Below, piece by piece: positions 1 through 11,564 of a DNA stretch of 64,000 nucleotides (the stretch's first letter is position 1; every line of letters starts with the position of its first letter). The stretch comes from Haemonchus contortus (taxonomy: Eukaryota > Nematoda > Chromadorea > Rhabditida > Trichostrongylidae). A program made the translations under genes and the position numbers. The notes below the pieces were generated by a model. It was not told where the DNA came from and did not search any database. It saw nothing but the letters and a program-made list of their open reading frames with translations. The stretch is from NCBI GenBank assembly GCA_000469685.2, contig LS997564.1, positions 18,565,615-18,629,614 on the forward strand, in the 5' to 3' direction.

Positions 1-741
1 TTTCTTTTTAGTTTGCTGTTTATTAGACTTGATAAATTAAAATGACTCCTCCTATATAAACGACGATCAGGATCGCATTGGAACTGAAGAGAGCGGCCGG
101 CCAATTCAAGTGTTTAAAGGACTCCCCACCTCACAAATTGCGCGCTGTAACCTCCCATCGCAATCCTGCGATAGGCGGCGGGTGCGGTGTGTGCGACGCC
201 GTGTTAGGGGAGAAGTTCCCGGACCCCTGAAAGCAGCCATTTGTTTGCACCATTTTTCTAGGCTGGTGCAATCCAAGAAACTGCTGCCTATCTCTAATAA
301 CAATAAAAATCGTGTAATCGGGATGGTCAAGCGAATCAAAGCACAACATGGGAACCATTTTTTGGTTTCCTTCGTTCTGGTTCTGACACGGATCTTGATT
401 TTTCTCTGGTAACGGCTGTACAGGATTACTCGTTTGGGTCGATTATAGGGGATCAGAGTCTGTGATCAGAAACATTCCACTTCATCACTCCTGCAACTCG
501 GATGCGATCCGGAAGTAGAAGAACTGTAGTATACTTTAAGAAATACCAACTCACTTGCTACTTCCTCTTCTGGTGGCATTACTAACATGCTTGACGACTT
601 TGCTTTTGCCATTTCTCTGACGTTTTTTTTTTCTTATAAAATAACTTCTATATGAATTTTCATGAGATATCAATGCATTTGACATTACTTTCAGATACAA
701 ACAACAATTATGCTATGCATATTTATTACACATTACTATTT
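1..741. other. 5' flank, no gene recognised
   Basis: I see no convincing coding exon here. Near 225-240 lies the string CCTGAAAGCAGCCAT, which matches the terminal motif of the foldback MITEs at 9.4 and 12-13 kb, so a solitary or decayed MITE end may be present. The stretch around 110-240 is GC-rich compared with the AT-rich surroundings. The open frame before the methyltransferase start extends back to an ATG at 652, so a longer N-terminus for that gene cannot be excluded. Confidence 0.35.
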
Positions 742-759
742 ATGATTGCAAAAGAAGCA

Positions 760-1767
760 ATGCCTTCGTCACCTACCAACACACAAGCTCTTGTTCCATA
801 CGACGATAATCAGGTATCTGCGATAATAACCTACCCATTCATTTGATTTTAAAACCAGCAAATTTGTGAGATTTGTCAATTCTGTGGTGTATGAAAGGAT
901 TTTTATTACAGACTCCGCTGAAAAGATTCTCAGCTCGGGAGAAATCTGTAACGATAGGCTCATTCGTACTCCATTTGCATCAAAACTGGAACGAAAATGG
1001 CGTAGCCGGTGTCTTATGGGATTCGGTTGGTTTATTTTTAAGCTAGTAAACTTGTTTTGATATTCTTCTAGGCAACTCACCCTTTTTGATCTGCTATCGC
1101 GATGCTTCCTGCAACTTTTTCCGTTTCCTTACTTGCTTTACTTGTGCTTTCCTTAAAACAAAGCCGCTTTCGTAACCAAGTCTGAAGCTATGAAAAGTTT
1201 TGAAGGAAAGCAGCATGCATTCCAAAAATACGATGTCGTCCTTGTCTGGATCCCTGTCTTTTTAAGGCAATTGTACTTTCGAATTACCTCGTCGCCCATA
1301 CGGAACTTGTTCGGGGTCGTCGGGTCCTGGAACTTGGCGCCGGTATTGGCCTTCCATCTATCATGGCTGCCAAACTTTCTGCCAAGGAAGTAACGGCTAC
1401 GGATCAGCCTTCAGCCTTGTCATTGCTCGAAGAGAACCTTATTGCTAACCTCGATGATAGCGAAATGTCGACTGTTACTACCCTCCCATTGGACTGGACA
1501 AATCTTCCTAAAGAACCCCTACCAGCAGACGTCATACTTGGAGCTGACCTGGTTTACAAGAAGGAAGTCTTTGAAGCATTAAGAAATGTTATTAGGCTGT
1601 TAATTACTGGTGATAATGTAATGCTGTTGGCAGGCAAAATCCGTTATCCCAAGGATAAACGTTTCTACGATACTTTAGGAAATGATTTCGATGTTACCCA
1701 GATACTTTACGATGAGGCTGCTGATGTGGTTCTGTTCAAAATTTCAAAAAGTAGGAGAGAACTGTGA
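760..1767 (+). CDS. METTL21-type protein lysine methyltransferase
   Basis: Three exons fit in phase: 760-813, 912-1025 and 1267-1767, giving 222 residues, close to the roughly 218 of METTL21A. Exon 2 carries the family's N-terminal GVAGVLWDS motif, which joins exon 3 AIVLSNYL as in METTL21 enzymes. The SAM-binding motif I reads LELGAGIGLPS (about residues 77-87), with an acidic D102 after it. The family (D/E)xx(Y/F) motif is DLVY at 150-153. The relatives methylate lysines on chaperones (HSPA) or eEF1A in the cytosol; which substrate applies here is not visible. The start is the ATG at 760; in-frame ATGs at 742 and 652 are alternatives. The last acceptor is TTTTTAAG instead of a CAG, which is unusual but gives the only frame that restores the conserved motif. 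No operon partner is visible on this strand. Confidence 0.85.
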
Positions 1768-2822
1768 CTAGACGGCGTTGCTACTACATATGTATTCGGT
1801 ATTCATGCGAAGGTCAAAAATGTGTATTAGGGTTGAAAAGGCTCATGAAGTAATCGTACCCAAGGCAATGCTACCTCTTTGGAAACTCACTATTTCTCAA
1901 CAGCTCTGGCAAGTTGTACTATACGCATGTCGAAGTTCTGAAAGAAGCTTCTATGTTCGGGTCATAGATGTACTCCCAGACCACCTAATGACGTCAATGG
2001 ATCACTTCTCATGATGCGCAGCAATTTCCTCACGATGAAGTGGGGTCGTAGAATACAAATATAAGAAAACAGGCTCAAGGCATCACGAAAAGAAAAAACA
2101 ATCTGAAACTTCAACCGTGGCGAACCCAGATGCCGTTTATCACGGGACAAACGGGTGTTGTGGTTATATGGCCTATCTAAGACTCTTTAATAAAAAATGC
2201 TATTCATCTTCACAGCGGGAATTGATGGGCTCTTTCGAAGTCACCTTCGGTTTGAATAGTCCAACTTTTCGTATGTTGAGGAATCGGTTCTCTATAAAAA
2301 CCCTATCAGGTTTCACAGATCCTCAAAAAACTTCCATCACGTGCATCGGGGTTCACTTTTTCTAGCGATATTAATGACTCAAGCTATGACTTACTTGGCT
2401 AATTTCTGACTTTTTTTCTGGTGGAGGTTGATGAAGTGATTTTTATTAATGTTCACTATGAACTCACTACACTGAATCGGCCTCCATGATTAGCAAAAAG
2501 AATCGGTTTATTTTTGCGTTTTTATTGTTTAGTGATTGTTACTTTTCACATGTTTTTACATTATCATTTCCCTTCCTGTTTGTTGTTTTCTTTTGAAATC
2601 TACAGTTTTTTCTCCACTGTTATCACTGTTATCCGATAGGCGAGAAGTAATAAAGAGCACTTTAACTGCAGAAGTTTTTTCCTTAGAATTCAAAGCACTG
2701 GCATGCAAACCTTACTAAAATAGTAAACAGATACACAAAACAAAAATGAAGTAAAGTTGCACTTCATACACCTTAACGGTTGACAGTTTCTCAAAAAGGC
2801 TGAAAAGCCTGAAAGGATAGCA
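1768..2822. other. intergenic stretch, nothing recognised
   Basis: Short open frames exist on both strands (for example 2117-2365 plus), but none shows splice-compatible ends or a recognisable motif. I see no TIRs or tandem repeats here. Confidence 0.4.
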
Positions 2823-4150
2823 CTATTGAGGGAAAGCTTCTATTCTGACTAAATTCTTGATAATATCATTCCTAGCTTGTTCATTCTTCAAGCGTAAAGC
2901 TGAAGCTGCTGCATCTAGCGAATAACAGCGAAAAAATTTAAAAACATTGTAGGTATGACAACAACTTACAACACCACTATTGAGACCAATCAAAAGGAAA
3001 AGGAAAAGGCTTAAGGTGAGAGGCACCTATGCAATTGCTCCTCTATTTATGCAGAAATCTTTTTAAAAAAATATAGCCACAGGCGCTGTCCCAGTACCAA
3101 TGGAAGGTAATGCATACAAAGATGTTTCCGATTTCGAAGAACAACTCCCTCATTGCCAGCGTTCATTGGTGAACCGGAGCGATACTCTGTAAGCATTAGT
3201 GGCACTTGCCCTCAGCAACAGGTCCGTTATGGTCAATCTCGTCCAATGAAACGCGAATCGGCAAGAGTACTGACTGTGTTTGCATTATTTCATGTCGGAA
3301 TCAACCCATGGGAAATAATGGATCAGAAAAAGGTAACCACTTAAAGACATTGCTTTCGTAGAATAGTCACTATTATCTAATTCTTTTCGATTGCTGGGTC
3401 GGTCTATCAGTATGCATAACAAGCATACCCACTCGATCGGCACTCACCGGTTTTATCGCCATGTTCTTCAGTTGCCCGGTGCAACACGATTCTCTGAATT
3501 TGTTCCTATCAACATATTCCTGCTTCTCGAGTTGCGTTTCGCCTGAGTGGTTCGACAACTACAATATGTTATAGTATGATGATGTACCCTAGATTTCGGA
3601 TTACAATCTCAAGCTCAAAAGAAGGGAAGAAAAAAGCAGTCCAAATAGGATCTCCTACCTATAGCGTGACTCTGCTTCAAAATAGAACAGAATATCAATT
3701 ATGTTCACCCATCGGGAAAGAAGAACAGCTACTTAGTGGGATGCTTGAAGGAACACAAGTTGAGTCACATCGTAGCCTCAGCTGTTTTCAGTCCCTTTTA
3801 CTATGAGTTATGGTGCATACTCGCAGCCGTTATTGTTAGGCGCTCGGCTTCAAATAGGAAAACTATTAGCGCTCAATGCCAGTCCACATTCGGAATTACG
3901 GCAATCAACTATAAATCTTTCATCTGAAATCAGTCTTCAGCGCAAGCTCCGTCCTTGGTAATACGGTTACCTTCCAAAGATACCAGACATAAAAAGAAGC
4001 TCTGCTGAAAGGCCTTCTTGTAGGCCATACATGAAAAGGAAGAACATAACCTAGTGGTATGGCGAAAGTAATTCCAGCACGCGAAAGAGCCTCGATAAAG
4101 AGATCTTTCGGTAGGTTTTCTCGTAAACAAAAAAAAGCGAAAGTGAACAT
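2823..4150 (-). CDS. putative small hydrophobic protein, operon gene after JMJD4
   Basis: The ATG at 4150 lies 7 nt after a trans-splice-like acceptor (CTCCTTCTAG, 4158) and 58 nt below the JMJD4 stop. Exon 1 (3971-4150, 60 codons) ends at a good GTAACC donor. It encodes a hydrophobic segment followed by a basic turn: IPLGYVLPFHVWPTRRPFSR. Exon 2 (3448-3558, 37 codons, phase 0) ends at GTGAGT. A possible terminal exon lies at 2823-2916, ending in a stop. The exon or exons in between are not settled; an open phase-0 stretch ending near 3154 is one option. The turn-rich hydrophobic segment recalls LETM1/LETMD1-like inner-membrane proteins, but this is a weak resemblance and I do not assign a function. 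Confidence 0.35.
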
Positions 4151-4208
4151 TAACCTTCTAGAAGGAGAAAAAAAACTACCTCAAATACCTTAGTTGTTCA
4201 CAAACTCA

Positions 4209-7200
4209 TCAAAATCCGTCTCGAGTAACCTTTTCCAATAAGGCTATTGCTGAAGAGAGTTCGAACGATCGCATAAATAAATCACAGGTCTCACACTTCC
4301 CTGTTGAACACTTGCATTTTGAACTGAATTGTTTCAAACATTCGGAATCCATGATGCATTTTGACGGGGTATTATGACGAGGACACACATAACACATGGC
4401 TTTTGAGCCTTGGCTACGATCAGAAATAACCATCTCGAGCAGGCGACGCAACCTCGGCATGTTTAGTCGTGCATCGGTGCCGAGCACGAACTGCAATGAT
4501 AGGGCTTATACAGATGTTTCAAAACTAAAAGTATTCATTGAAGATTTTCAGATACGCTCCCCCTTCTTTCGATTCCCTTTCTCCTAAATTTTCAAATAAA
4601 GATAAGTTTCATCATTTAAGGCGATCTTTTTCCTGAAATGGAGACTTGAAAATGCCGTCGGTGTTTGAAGAAACAAGTTGTTGAGCAGCGAAACGTCATT
4701 CTATAAATGGGCTCGCGCATTCTTTGTGTAGTCAGAAACAGAGAAGAATTTTTTCACGAAAAAAACAAGGACCACACCTCCTAGGTCTTCACACCTATTG
4801 GAAAGGTCGAACAAAAGCATTACGTTGGTGAACAGAGAGAAGCTTTCTTTTTCTATCTCTGCGATTGGATACCGGCAAATTTTGAAAATTAGCCAAAAAA
4901 AATTTCAGTGCCCTTTTTTCTTCTGTTGATATTCTTCTGACCAATACATGTCCGCCCACCTGCTCTTGTTCTGCCATCTCTCGCTTTGAAAACAAATTCG
5001 CTAAGTGACCTATTTCGTCCTTGACCAGTTTTAGATGATGACGAAGAAATTTGTAAACCAAGAAGATATTGGACGCATTAAGCCAATTATGATTAATTGA
5101 TATAGCGTCCTCCTGAATCATCGCTTATAATAGCACCAATTTGAAGACGCGTATTAGCATAAGCATAAACTCACCAGATTGTGTACTTGATGATACCAAT
5201 TCGTCGGCACGAAAACGATCTCACCTGGTTGTTGAACCAAGACCATCACATCAGCCTGAACAGCAGCTAAACATGTGTAGTTGGGCTTGCTGGTAGGTTT
5301 GTGGCTTCGTTAATTGCTTTTTTTCCTTTATGGGCACAAGTGGTGACCATCTCAATTTTTCACCAGTTTCCTTTTAACTATCTTAGATCCATCTATTCCA
5401 TCTATGGTTGACGCCATTTTGAAAAATATCGGATTTGGAGGTGTCCAAATAAGGTGACTTAGTCGATTTCATAAGTAATCAGCTACATAAATGATGGAAA
5501 CGATTTAAGAAAACAATAAAGAATAGTAGTAGAATAGTAGTAGTTCGATTGCTCTACGTTGGTCAGACTTTTTGAAATGCACTAGACTTTCAGTAGCCAG
5601 AAAGTGACTGGTATCTGTTATAAAAATTCAGCCAGAACTTTCTGTACCTCTTTCCACAACTCCCGATACGGTCTGATATCTTCGACGAGCTTTTTATTCT
5701 GCATGAAAACATTCTCTTTACCAGGAGGAACGAAATACCATAATTTACGTCCACATATATTTGCTGACCAGCTATGGGATGCCATAACGTCCGAGTGGAA
5801 TTTAGTCCTGAACTCGTATTGATGACTAAAGACTTCAGATAGACTCAAAAGGATTGATGAAAATTTCGAACCGACAGAAAAGAGGATAGGTTTTGAAAGC
5901 TGGTGAACAAAAGCATTTTACTTCTCCTTCAACCAAGACTAGCGTTCCAAAAACGACTGGTAATTTACCAGGAATCTTTAACACCAAAGTAGACGAATCG
6001 GTAGTCACCGCGGAAAGGATTTTCTTCGTCATCGGTCCACTCCTCACGATTCACCCAATCACTCGACAACACCGCCGGCACATGGTACATATTGATACCG
6101 CATCTTAAAAGAATAGGCTGTGCAGCAATTTCAGCTCCATGAAATGGAAGACTTGAAAAAGACCACGAAGAAAATTGATAGGAAAGAAGTAATCAAAGAA
6201 TAATGATGTCCACTTTTTAGCAGACTATAGCAAGCGCACGCAATCTTATAGCCTCATGACGCGTGGACGAAGTCAAGGAACAAAGAGCAGAAAAGCTGTC
6301 ATGAGGTAACATTACCGCAGGCGAAAAGCTCAATCAACGGAAGAGATATAGACGCCACCTCTTCTGAAAGTGCCAGTCTTTCAAGTATCGAGTCTTCGAA
6401 TCACCAGCTATGCAAGGATTCTCGCAGTAATCGCAGTATTCCAAAAGTGACATTTCTAGCAGGTTATCTCGGTCCTCCTCAATCACAGGCACCATTTCGT
6501 TACCTAAACAGAAGATCCGTAAAACATACGCTCCGCTCTCAGATGTTTTGAACATTCACTCCACAAGGGTAAAAAAAAAGTAGTAGACCTCGAAATTTAT
6601 CAAAGATAGGGGTTGGAAATTCAATTAGACACAGTTTGACTACATAAACCTCTGAGATATAGCGAAATATATACAGTTGTAGCTCGCGTTGTGAACCGTG
6701 AACAGTGGATTTGTGAGTATACCTATGTTGACAGCTCAAAAGGAACCGGTAGAAGTTTTACATGAACTCCTCAAACTGAAGCTTCTGCATTTAAGAACTT
6801 TATGCAGACAGAGTTTTAAATTAAGTTTAAATCAGGCGAGATGTTTACAAATGCTATAGGCAGTTTCAGAGCTGTCTTTCTAAGAACGTCGTGAGGGCAT
6901 CTCGTGCATGTACATCTCTAGAGTTCCAGCCCCCCCCCCCCTATTCTGAAAAGGAAGTAACACGCAAATCGAGTTTCATACGGATAGTCGTTATTAGGCC
7001 TTCAGAGAACTGCTCAGAAAGTGCGTCTCAGTGCACTTCTTTCAGAATGTGAAATGTGCCTTTTATGTGGGATTCGCAATTTTTAGAACTTTTCAGAAGG
7101 AAGGACCACGTTTTTGAATGACTTATGTGGCATTTAAGAGAAAATGCAAATGACTACAACTCTGAAATGATAAGTAACAGATAGTCTATTTACCGTAATT

Positions 7201-7383
7201 TTTGCGAAGATATTCTAAATTTGGCGTGCCATCTTCGCGGACCCATAATTGGCGTGACGGCCAGTCGGCTGTGAATTCCTCCGATAAAACACAGGGCTCA
7301 TTACGTAGGCAGAAGTTGGCGAATGTTTCCAGCCACGGTTTATCACCTACATTGACCCGAGGAATTCTTCCATCATCTACCAT
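4209..7383 (-). CDS. JMJD4-type JmjC 2-oxoglutarate hydroxylase
   Basis: Seven exons, all phase-consistent: 7194-7383, 6359-6503, 5969-6103, 5648-5807, 5175-5255, 4873-5112 and 4209-4490, giving about 410 residues (human JMJD4 is of similar length). The JmjC core shows the Fe(II) motif HSD (H161 and D163), the cupin strand SWSANICGRKLWYFVPPGKE, and the distal region VPTNWYHQVHNL with H232 as likely third ligand. This is followed by the family-typical INHNWLN. An N-terminal YLKDWHF motif is also conserved. JMJD4 hydroxylates a lysine of the translation termination factor eRF1, acting in the cytosol or nucleus, with Fe(II), O2 and 2-oxoglutarate. A spliced-leader-type acceptor (TTGTTTAG, 7408) precedes the ATG by 24 nt. 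The position between two closely spaced minus-strand genes suggests operon expression. The exon 2 donor (AGAG/GTGGCG) is weak. The C-terminal exon is cysteine-rich. Confidence 0.9.
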
Positions 7384-7506
7384 GGTGAGGAGCAGTGTAC
7401 CAAATCTCTAAACAAGTTACATTGAATCCAGTTGACTTGATAGATCCCACTGAACTTCGTCTGTTTAGGAAATGAAGGTACTCAACGAAGTCTTCGTTGC
7501 TTTGGC

Positions 7507-7966
7507 TCACCTTTCTGATTTTTCACTCTCTTCAAAGGCCGACCATTCCACTAGCGGTATGATGTCACACGTTGCCACTGCACTGCTAATTGTGTCGCTG
7601 TCAGCTGTAAATAATGATGGGACAAAAGGGAACGTGAGCTAATGGTGCGACCGACAGAGATGTTTTTAGCCTCCGAGGGTGAGGAAGAAACTCAAAATGT
7701 AAGGCTCAGCAAAAGAAGACTTCATCGAGCAACCTCTGTGACAACAAAATGGAATTCAAAGGGAAGAAATAAGTCGAGAAGAAAAAGGAAGCACATACGG
7801 TAGCGGTGTAAAGGAAAGATATTACAGTTTTCTGCAATTTGCGATGAAATATTCAAAGGTTCTAGCATGGAAGGTTTAGAAAACGTGCGTAAGACATTAC
7901 GCTTGGCAAGAATCGCTAGAAGGCATCCGTTAAATTCAGCAGACCCGAATAGCAAAATGTAAACGA
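7507..7966 (-). CDS. 3' exons of an unassigned gene upstream of JMJD4
   Basis: Two exons join in phase 1: 7799-7966 and 7507-7604, ending in a stop at 7507-7509. The first begins after TACTACAG and encodes VYILLFGSAEFNGCLLAILA, a likely membrane segment, then a basic and polar stretch. It ends at a good GTATGT donor. The second is acidic and polar, ending EESEKSER. The 5' exons, somewhere above 7966 and below the F-box gene, were not found. The stop lies 98 nt from the spliced-leader acceptor of JMJD4, which is typical nematode operon spacing. I do not recognise the family. Confidence 0.45.
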
Positions 7967-8757
7967 CTGTAGTAAGCGGGGAGAGGGTGTCGTCTAACCA
8001 ATGAAACTGAAGTGAAAGATTCTGAATGAGAACCCAAGCGTGTTGATCTAAATTTCATGTATGTCTAAAGTGAAAGCGAACAACCGTTACTAATAGTTTC
8101 GTCAATGCCATTAAAAATAGATACTTTTAGTCTGAGATTTAGGCATCTGAAAGCGCAGCACACTTAAGGAAAAGCGTTTGATAGATGCGAGGGGCGTGCA
8201 CGATATGTATCACATTCCCTAGGCCTCCGCGTATGCTTATGAGAAAAACCAACGTCTGCTGACATAAGTGCAATCGCATTATCTCCAATTCGTCTTCATC
8301 CTAATAAATCTATTCTGGCTAGCTTGCTCGGTTATGACAAGGATATCTGCGCATTCTACACATAGCTTATGTAAATTGCAGAAAGTAAAAGGAATATTTA
8401 TTCATGGTCAAAGAAGGAGTTCATAAGAATGAACAATGTACTAAATAAATTGCTTCATATGCATGCACAATCAGGTTACACCGGAATTAACTGAATCACA
8501 AAATATTTATATGTGAATTCCATTCACGACGGAAAACGGTCGGAATCAACCCATAACTTAGCGAAGATATCACCACGAAAGCACCGCAAAACTCTACACA
8601 TCAATCTAACCGTTGCAAATCGACTTTTTGGGAATCTTGACACGCGGAAATCTCGATTTGAGAAGATATGGCCACAAATATTGACACGCTCAAAGCGGGA
8701 ATAGGACATATACGTTGCACAAAACCGAAATACTGTAGAGTAACACTAAAGCTTGAT
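7967..8757. other. stretch between F-box gene and unassigned gene
   Basis: It probably contains 5' exons of the unassigned minus-strand gene ending at 7507. No exon could be defined with consistent phase. One candidate runs from a TTCACTTTAG acceptor near 8060 but its donor phase does not fit. No repeats were noticed. Confidence 0.3.
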
Positions 8758-10761
8758 TCACAACAGATCTGGATATTCATCGTCGCCTTCTGTATCTGCT
8801 TCATCGGTAAAACACCGAAATTTCGACGAATCCCATGTCAACTTTAGCTCTTCATCGGTATCGGCACGAGTAATGACTATCGGCGAAACTTCATTCTGCA
8901 AAATTTCTCTGACTCATTCATATGGGGTAGAACAACCTAGTAAAATTCGCTTAAGCTTAAATCCATTGGACTTTCACAGAGAAGTAGCCTCTGGGTAGTC
9001 ATTTTTGTTTACTTGTCGTACTAAATAGTATACATATTGCTTTCAGTTTTCTACATATTGTACATATTGTAATATATATCCCAATATGCGACACCACAAA
9101 AAGTAAACAAATGAACAAATCAAGCCTAATCACAAACTGCGAAATTTGACATATATCACCAGAGATTCTGCTGTCTAGCCAAGAATTACATGAATAACGA
9201 ACTCTACGAAGCCGTTATTCACGCAAATCTTGGGTGGCCGAGAACATCTTCTATGAAGACAGCCAATCAAACACTTGCTCTAACCTTATGCGGAATTCCA
9301 CGCAACAACTCTGCCGCTTCATACTCATCGGAGTGCCTGTAGTACACCAATGAGATCTTCCTTCGACCATATAACCACTGCTGAAAAAATTTGCGTGCAA
9401 AACTGCTACAAAGTAACTGCTTCCAGACTTCAACGACGGCTCGACTGACCGACCGACGGCGCTCTCTGTTCGGTGTTGTCATCACGTGGCCATCGGGCGG
9501 TCGGTCGGTCGTTGAAGTCTGAAAGCAGCCACTGACTAAGAACTAACATGTATGAGTTTTCGTGTCCCTTGAACAGTTATATTAGTTATCCCGAATAGTT
9601 CTATGGAATCCGCATCGAGAGAAAGGAGATCTTCGTCGTTGATATCCAACAGATCACGTCCATCTTCATTTGAGGCTCGCACAGTAACAGACCAAGCCTT
9701 AAAACGAATGCTATGAAGCTTTATGAGCGAACAACTGAAGTAAAAAGGAACAGAGAGAAATGACCTTCCGAAACACCTGACTTTTGAAAGGGAGGTTTTG
9801 AAAGAAATGACAGTCACGCATCACTATGTCAATAGTCTCAGCTCCTGGAAGGACTCTACTATAAATTTCTGCCTGAGATAAAAAACGTACTGAATTAGAT
9901 AATTCGGAATGGTAGCAAGAGACCTGTAGCATCAATGGCCGACACCATTTCCTGGGATATCGTGCGATTCACAACCAACTGTAGATGACTAACTTTTGAC
10001 TTAGATTTGCGCAAAACGCGGGTAACGACTTCCATATCACTGTTGTCGAGATCAACCTGAGGGTTTATTGTATTCACTTCCAAATCCGTATGATAGATTA
10101 ATTACTGTGAATGTATAGAAGAATACAACTATGCTAAAGGGTGTTCACCCTACCAACTTGAAACACAGAACGTTGGCTCTTAGAAGAACAAAACTGAGGT
10201 GTTCCTCGAGTGCTGTACTTATCGATGGAACATCGAACTCGGTGGATTTGTTCGCTTTATCCCATTTCAATCCACAGAAACCTACATATAAGTGCACTTA
10301 TTTAACACTCATCTAACATAAGAGCCGCAAAAAAGGGAAGATATATTTACCCTCATTGTTGTAGAAGTCGGTAATATCACCGGATTTTTTGGTAGCAGCA
10401 GTAGTTTTGTTGAAAATACATGACCAGTTTTTCTTAGGACTTTTAAATGAATTTCTCGAAACAGAAAGTTTGAATCGAGACGCCTGCAACGGTTACAGTA
10501 GAAATAACGACAATAAAAGTCGAAGTGAACGAATTTAAAGGTTCTAGAGAGTGAGAAAAAGCCTTCAAATGTTGAACTTACCCCTTCCCTGTCAAGCGAA
10601 ATGTTTGTTATCCACATCCGAGGCACAGAGTGAAGATTCGCGTTGATAATACCCCGCGTCTTTCTATTCAGCATGAGACAATTACACATGTCACCGTAAC
10701 TCAGACGCGAAATAATCGCTAACACTAGTTCAGGAGGGAGATCGTTGAAATCAATAACCAT
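8758..10761 (-). CDS. nematode F-box protein with FTH/FBA-like C-terminal domain
   Basis: Eight exons join in phase: 10582-10761, 10351-10483, 10154-10281, 9924-10056, 9777-9889, 9537-9697, 9285-9405 and 8758-8895, for about 368 residues. The first exon is an F-box (FNDLPPELVLAIISRLSY, then a hydrophobic second half to LHSVPRMW). The later exons show the pattern of nematode F-box-associated domains: VSHLQLVVNRTIS, LPGAETIDIV, LFGITNITVQ, and FFQQWLYGRR followed by a strand. The tail is acidic (TDEADTEGDDEYPDLL). F-box proteins bind SKP1 and present substrates to SCF ubiquitin ligases; the target is unknown. A TATTTAG acceptor ends 3 nt before the ATG, so the mRNA is probably trans-spliced. 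The intron between exons 4 and 5 would be only 34 nt, and a foldback MITE (9416-9530) occupies most of the exon 6-7 intron. Confidence 0.75.
9416..9530. mobile_element. foldback MITE, GACCGACC family, in F-box intron
   Basis: The two ends are inverted copies. The left arm reads CTGCTTCCAGACTTCAACGA and the right arm ends TCGTTGAAGTCTGAAAGCAG. GACC/GGTC runs lie inside each arm. No coding capacity is present. It sits in the minus-strand F-box gene between the exons at 9537-9697 and 9285-9405. Confidence 0.75.
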
Positions 10762-10774
10762 TGCCTAAATAGAC

Positions 10775-11560
10775 ACCTTCCCCGGGTATATGAACAGCGA
10801 TAAATATTGCCTGTGTTTACATAATTATCGATTGCACACATTCAAAAAGATGAAATATGTGAAGACGTCACAGATGAAGCACAGAACGCTTGCCAAAAAT
10901 TATAGTAAGGAAACTGCAAAGACGTAAACACGACTTATTTACCGCCTAGAAAATATTCCCTGGAACCGCATAAACAAGTGTGAGGAAACGAATCTCATGT
11001 AAATAAAACACGATGCTGTTGTAAACCACACAGGGTATGAACTATGAATGAAATTACAAATAACCGTGAAGCTTCTACGTAGTTTCTCCTTTTGACGTAT
11101 AATAACGAATACGATCTGTAGTAATTCACGCAATAATGCGACCAGGTCTGCGAGCGGTTGCGCTTGGCGCTTGTGTGGACACAAACAACCTTCACTTGCC
11201 CAAACTACTGGAGCAACCTTGGCTTCATTCACGACTTCTTAATCCTTTCTGCTACCCTCCGCTACATATTCTCCTTTATTTAGCCCTCCCTTCCTATGCT
11301 GACCCGTTCTTTTGTTTACGGTGACTCCTTATTATGATCGTAGCTCGTAGTAACAGTACAACAATTGGCAGCTAGACATGCCTAAAGTATTACTTCATTG
11401 CCGAAAAACTCTCTTAGGATTCACGAGTTCCATGTGTTTAATGTTTTCAGTGCAATGGTGACCATTGTGTTAAAGCATATCCTCATATAAGCACCTTTGT
11501 TTACATCAGTGAAAACTTCCCAAAGGTCCTGTTGCGGCGAGCGGTTGCGTTGCGGCATGC
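10775..11560. other. intergenic, no gene recognised
   Basis: Overlapping short frames at 10939-11324 on both strands lack splice sites and motifs. They are treated as chance ORFs. I see nothing else here. Confidence 0.35.
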
Positions 11561-11564
11561 AAGG

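Noticed and set aside
110..412. 100-codon plus-strand frame near the left edge
   Set aside because: It crosses a GC-rich stretch that contains a MITE-like end, has no splice context or motif, and overlaps equally long frames on the other strand.
1190..1393. Apparent frameshift in the methyltransferase (frame with WIPVF before the SAM motif)
   Set aside because: The conserved VLWD motif was found in an earlier exon (912-1025) that joins 1267 exactly in phase, so this frame is intronic and no frameshift is needed.
10939..11324. Overlapping 97- and 66-codon minus frames and a 62-codon plus frame
   Set aside because: They overlap each other on both strands without any family motif; probably chance ORFs in GC-moderate sequence.
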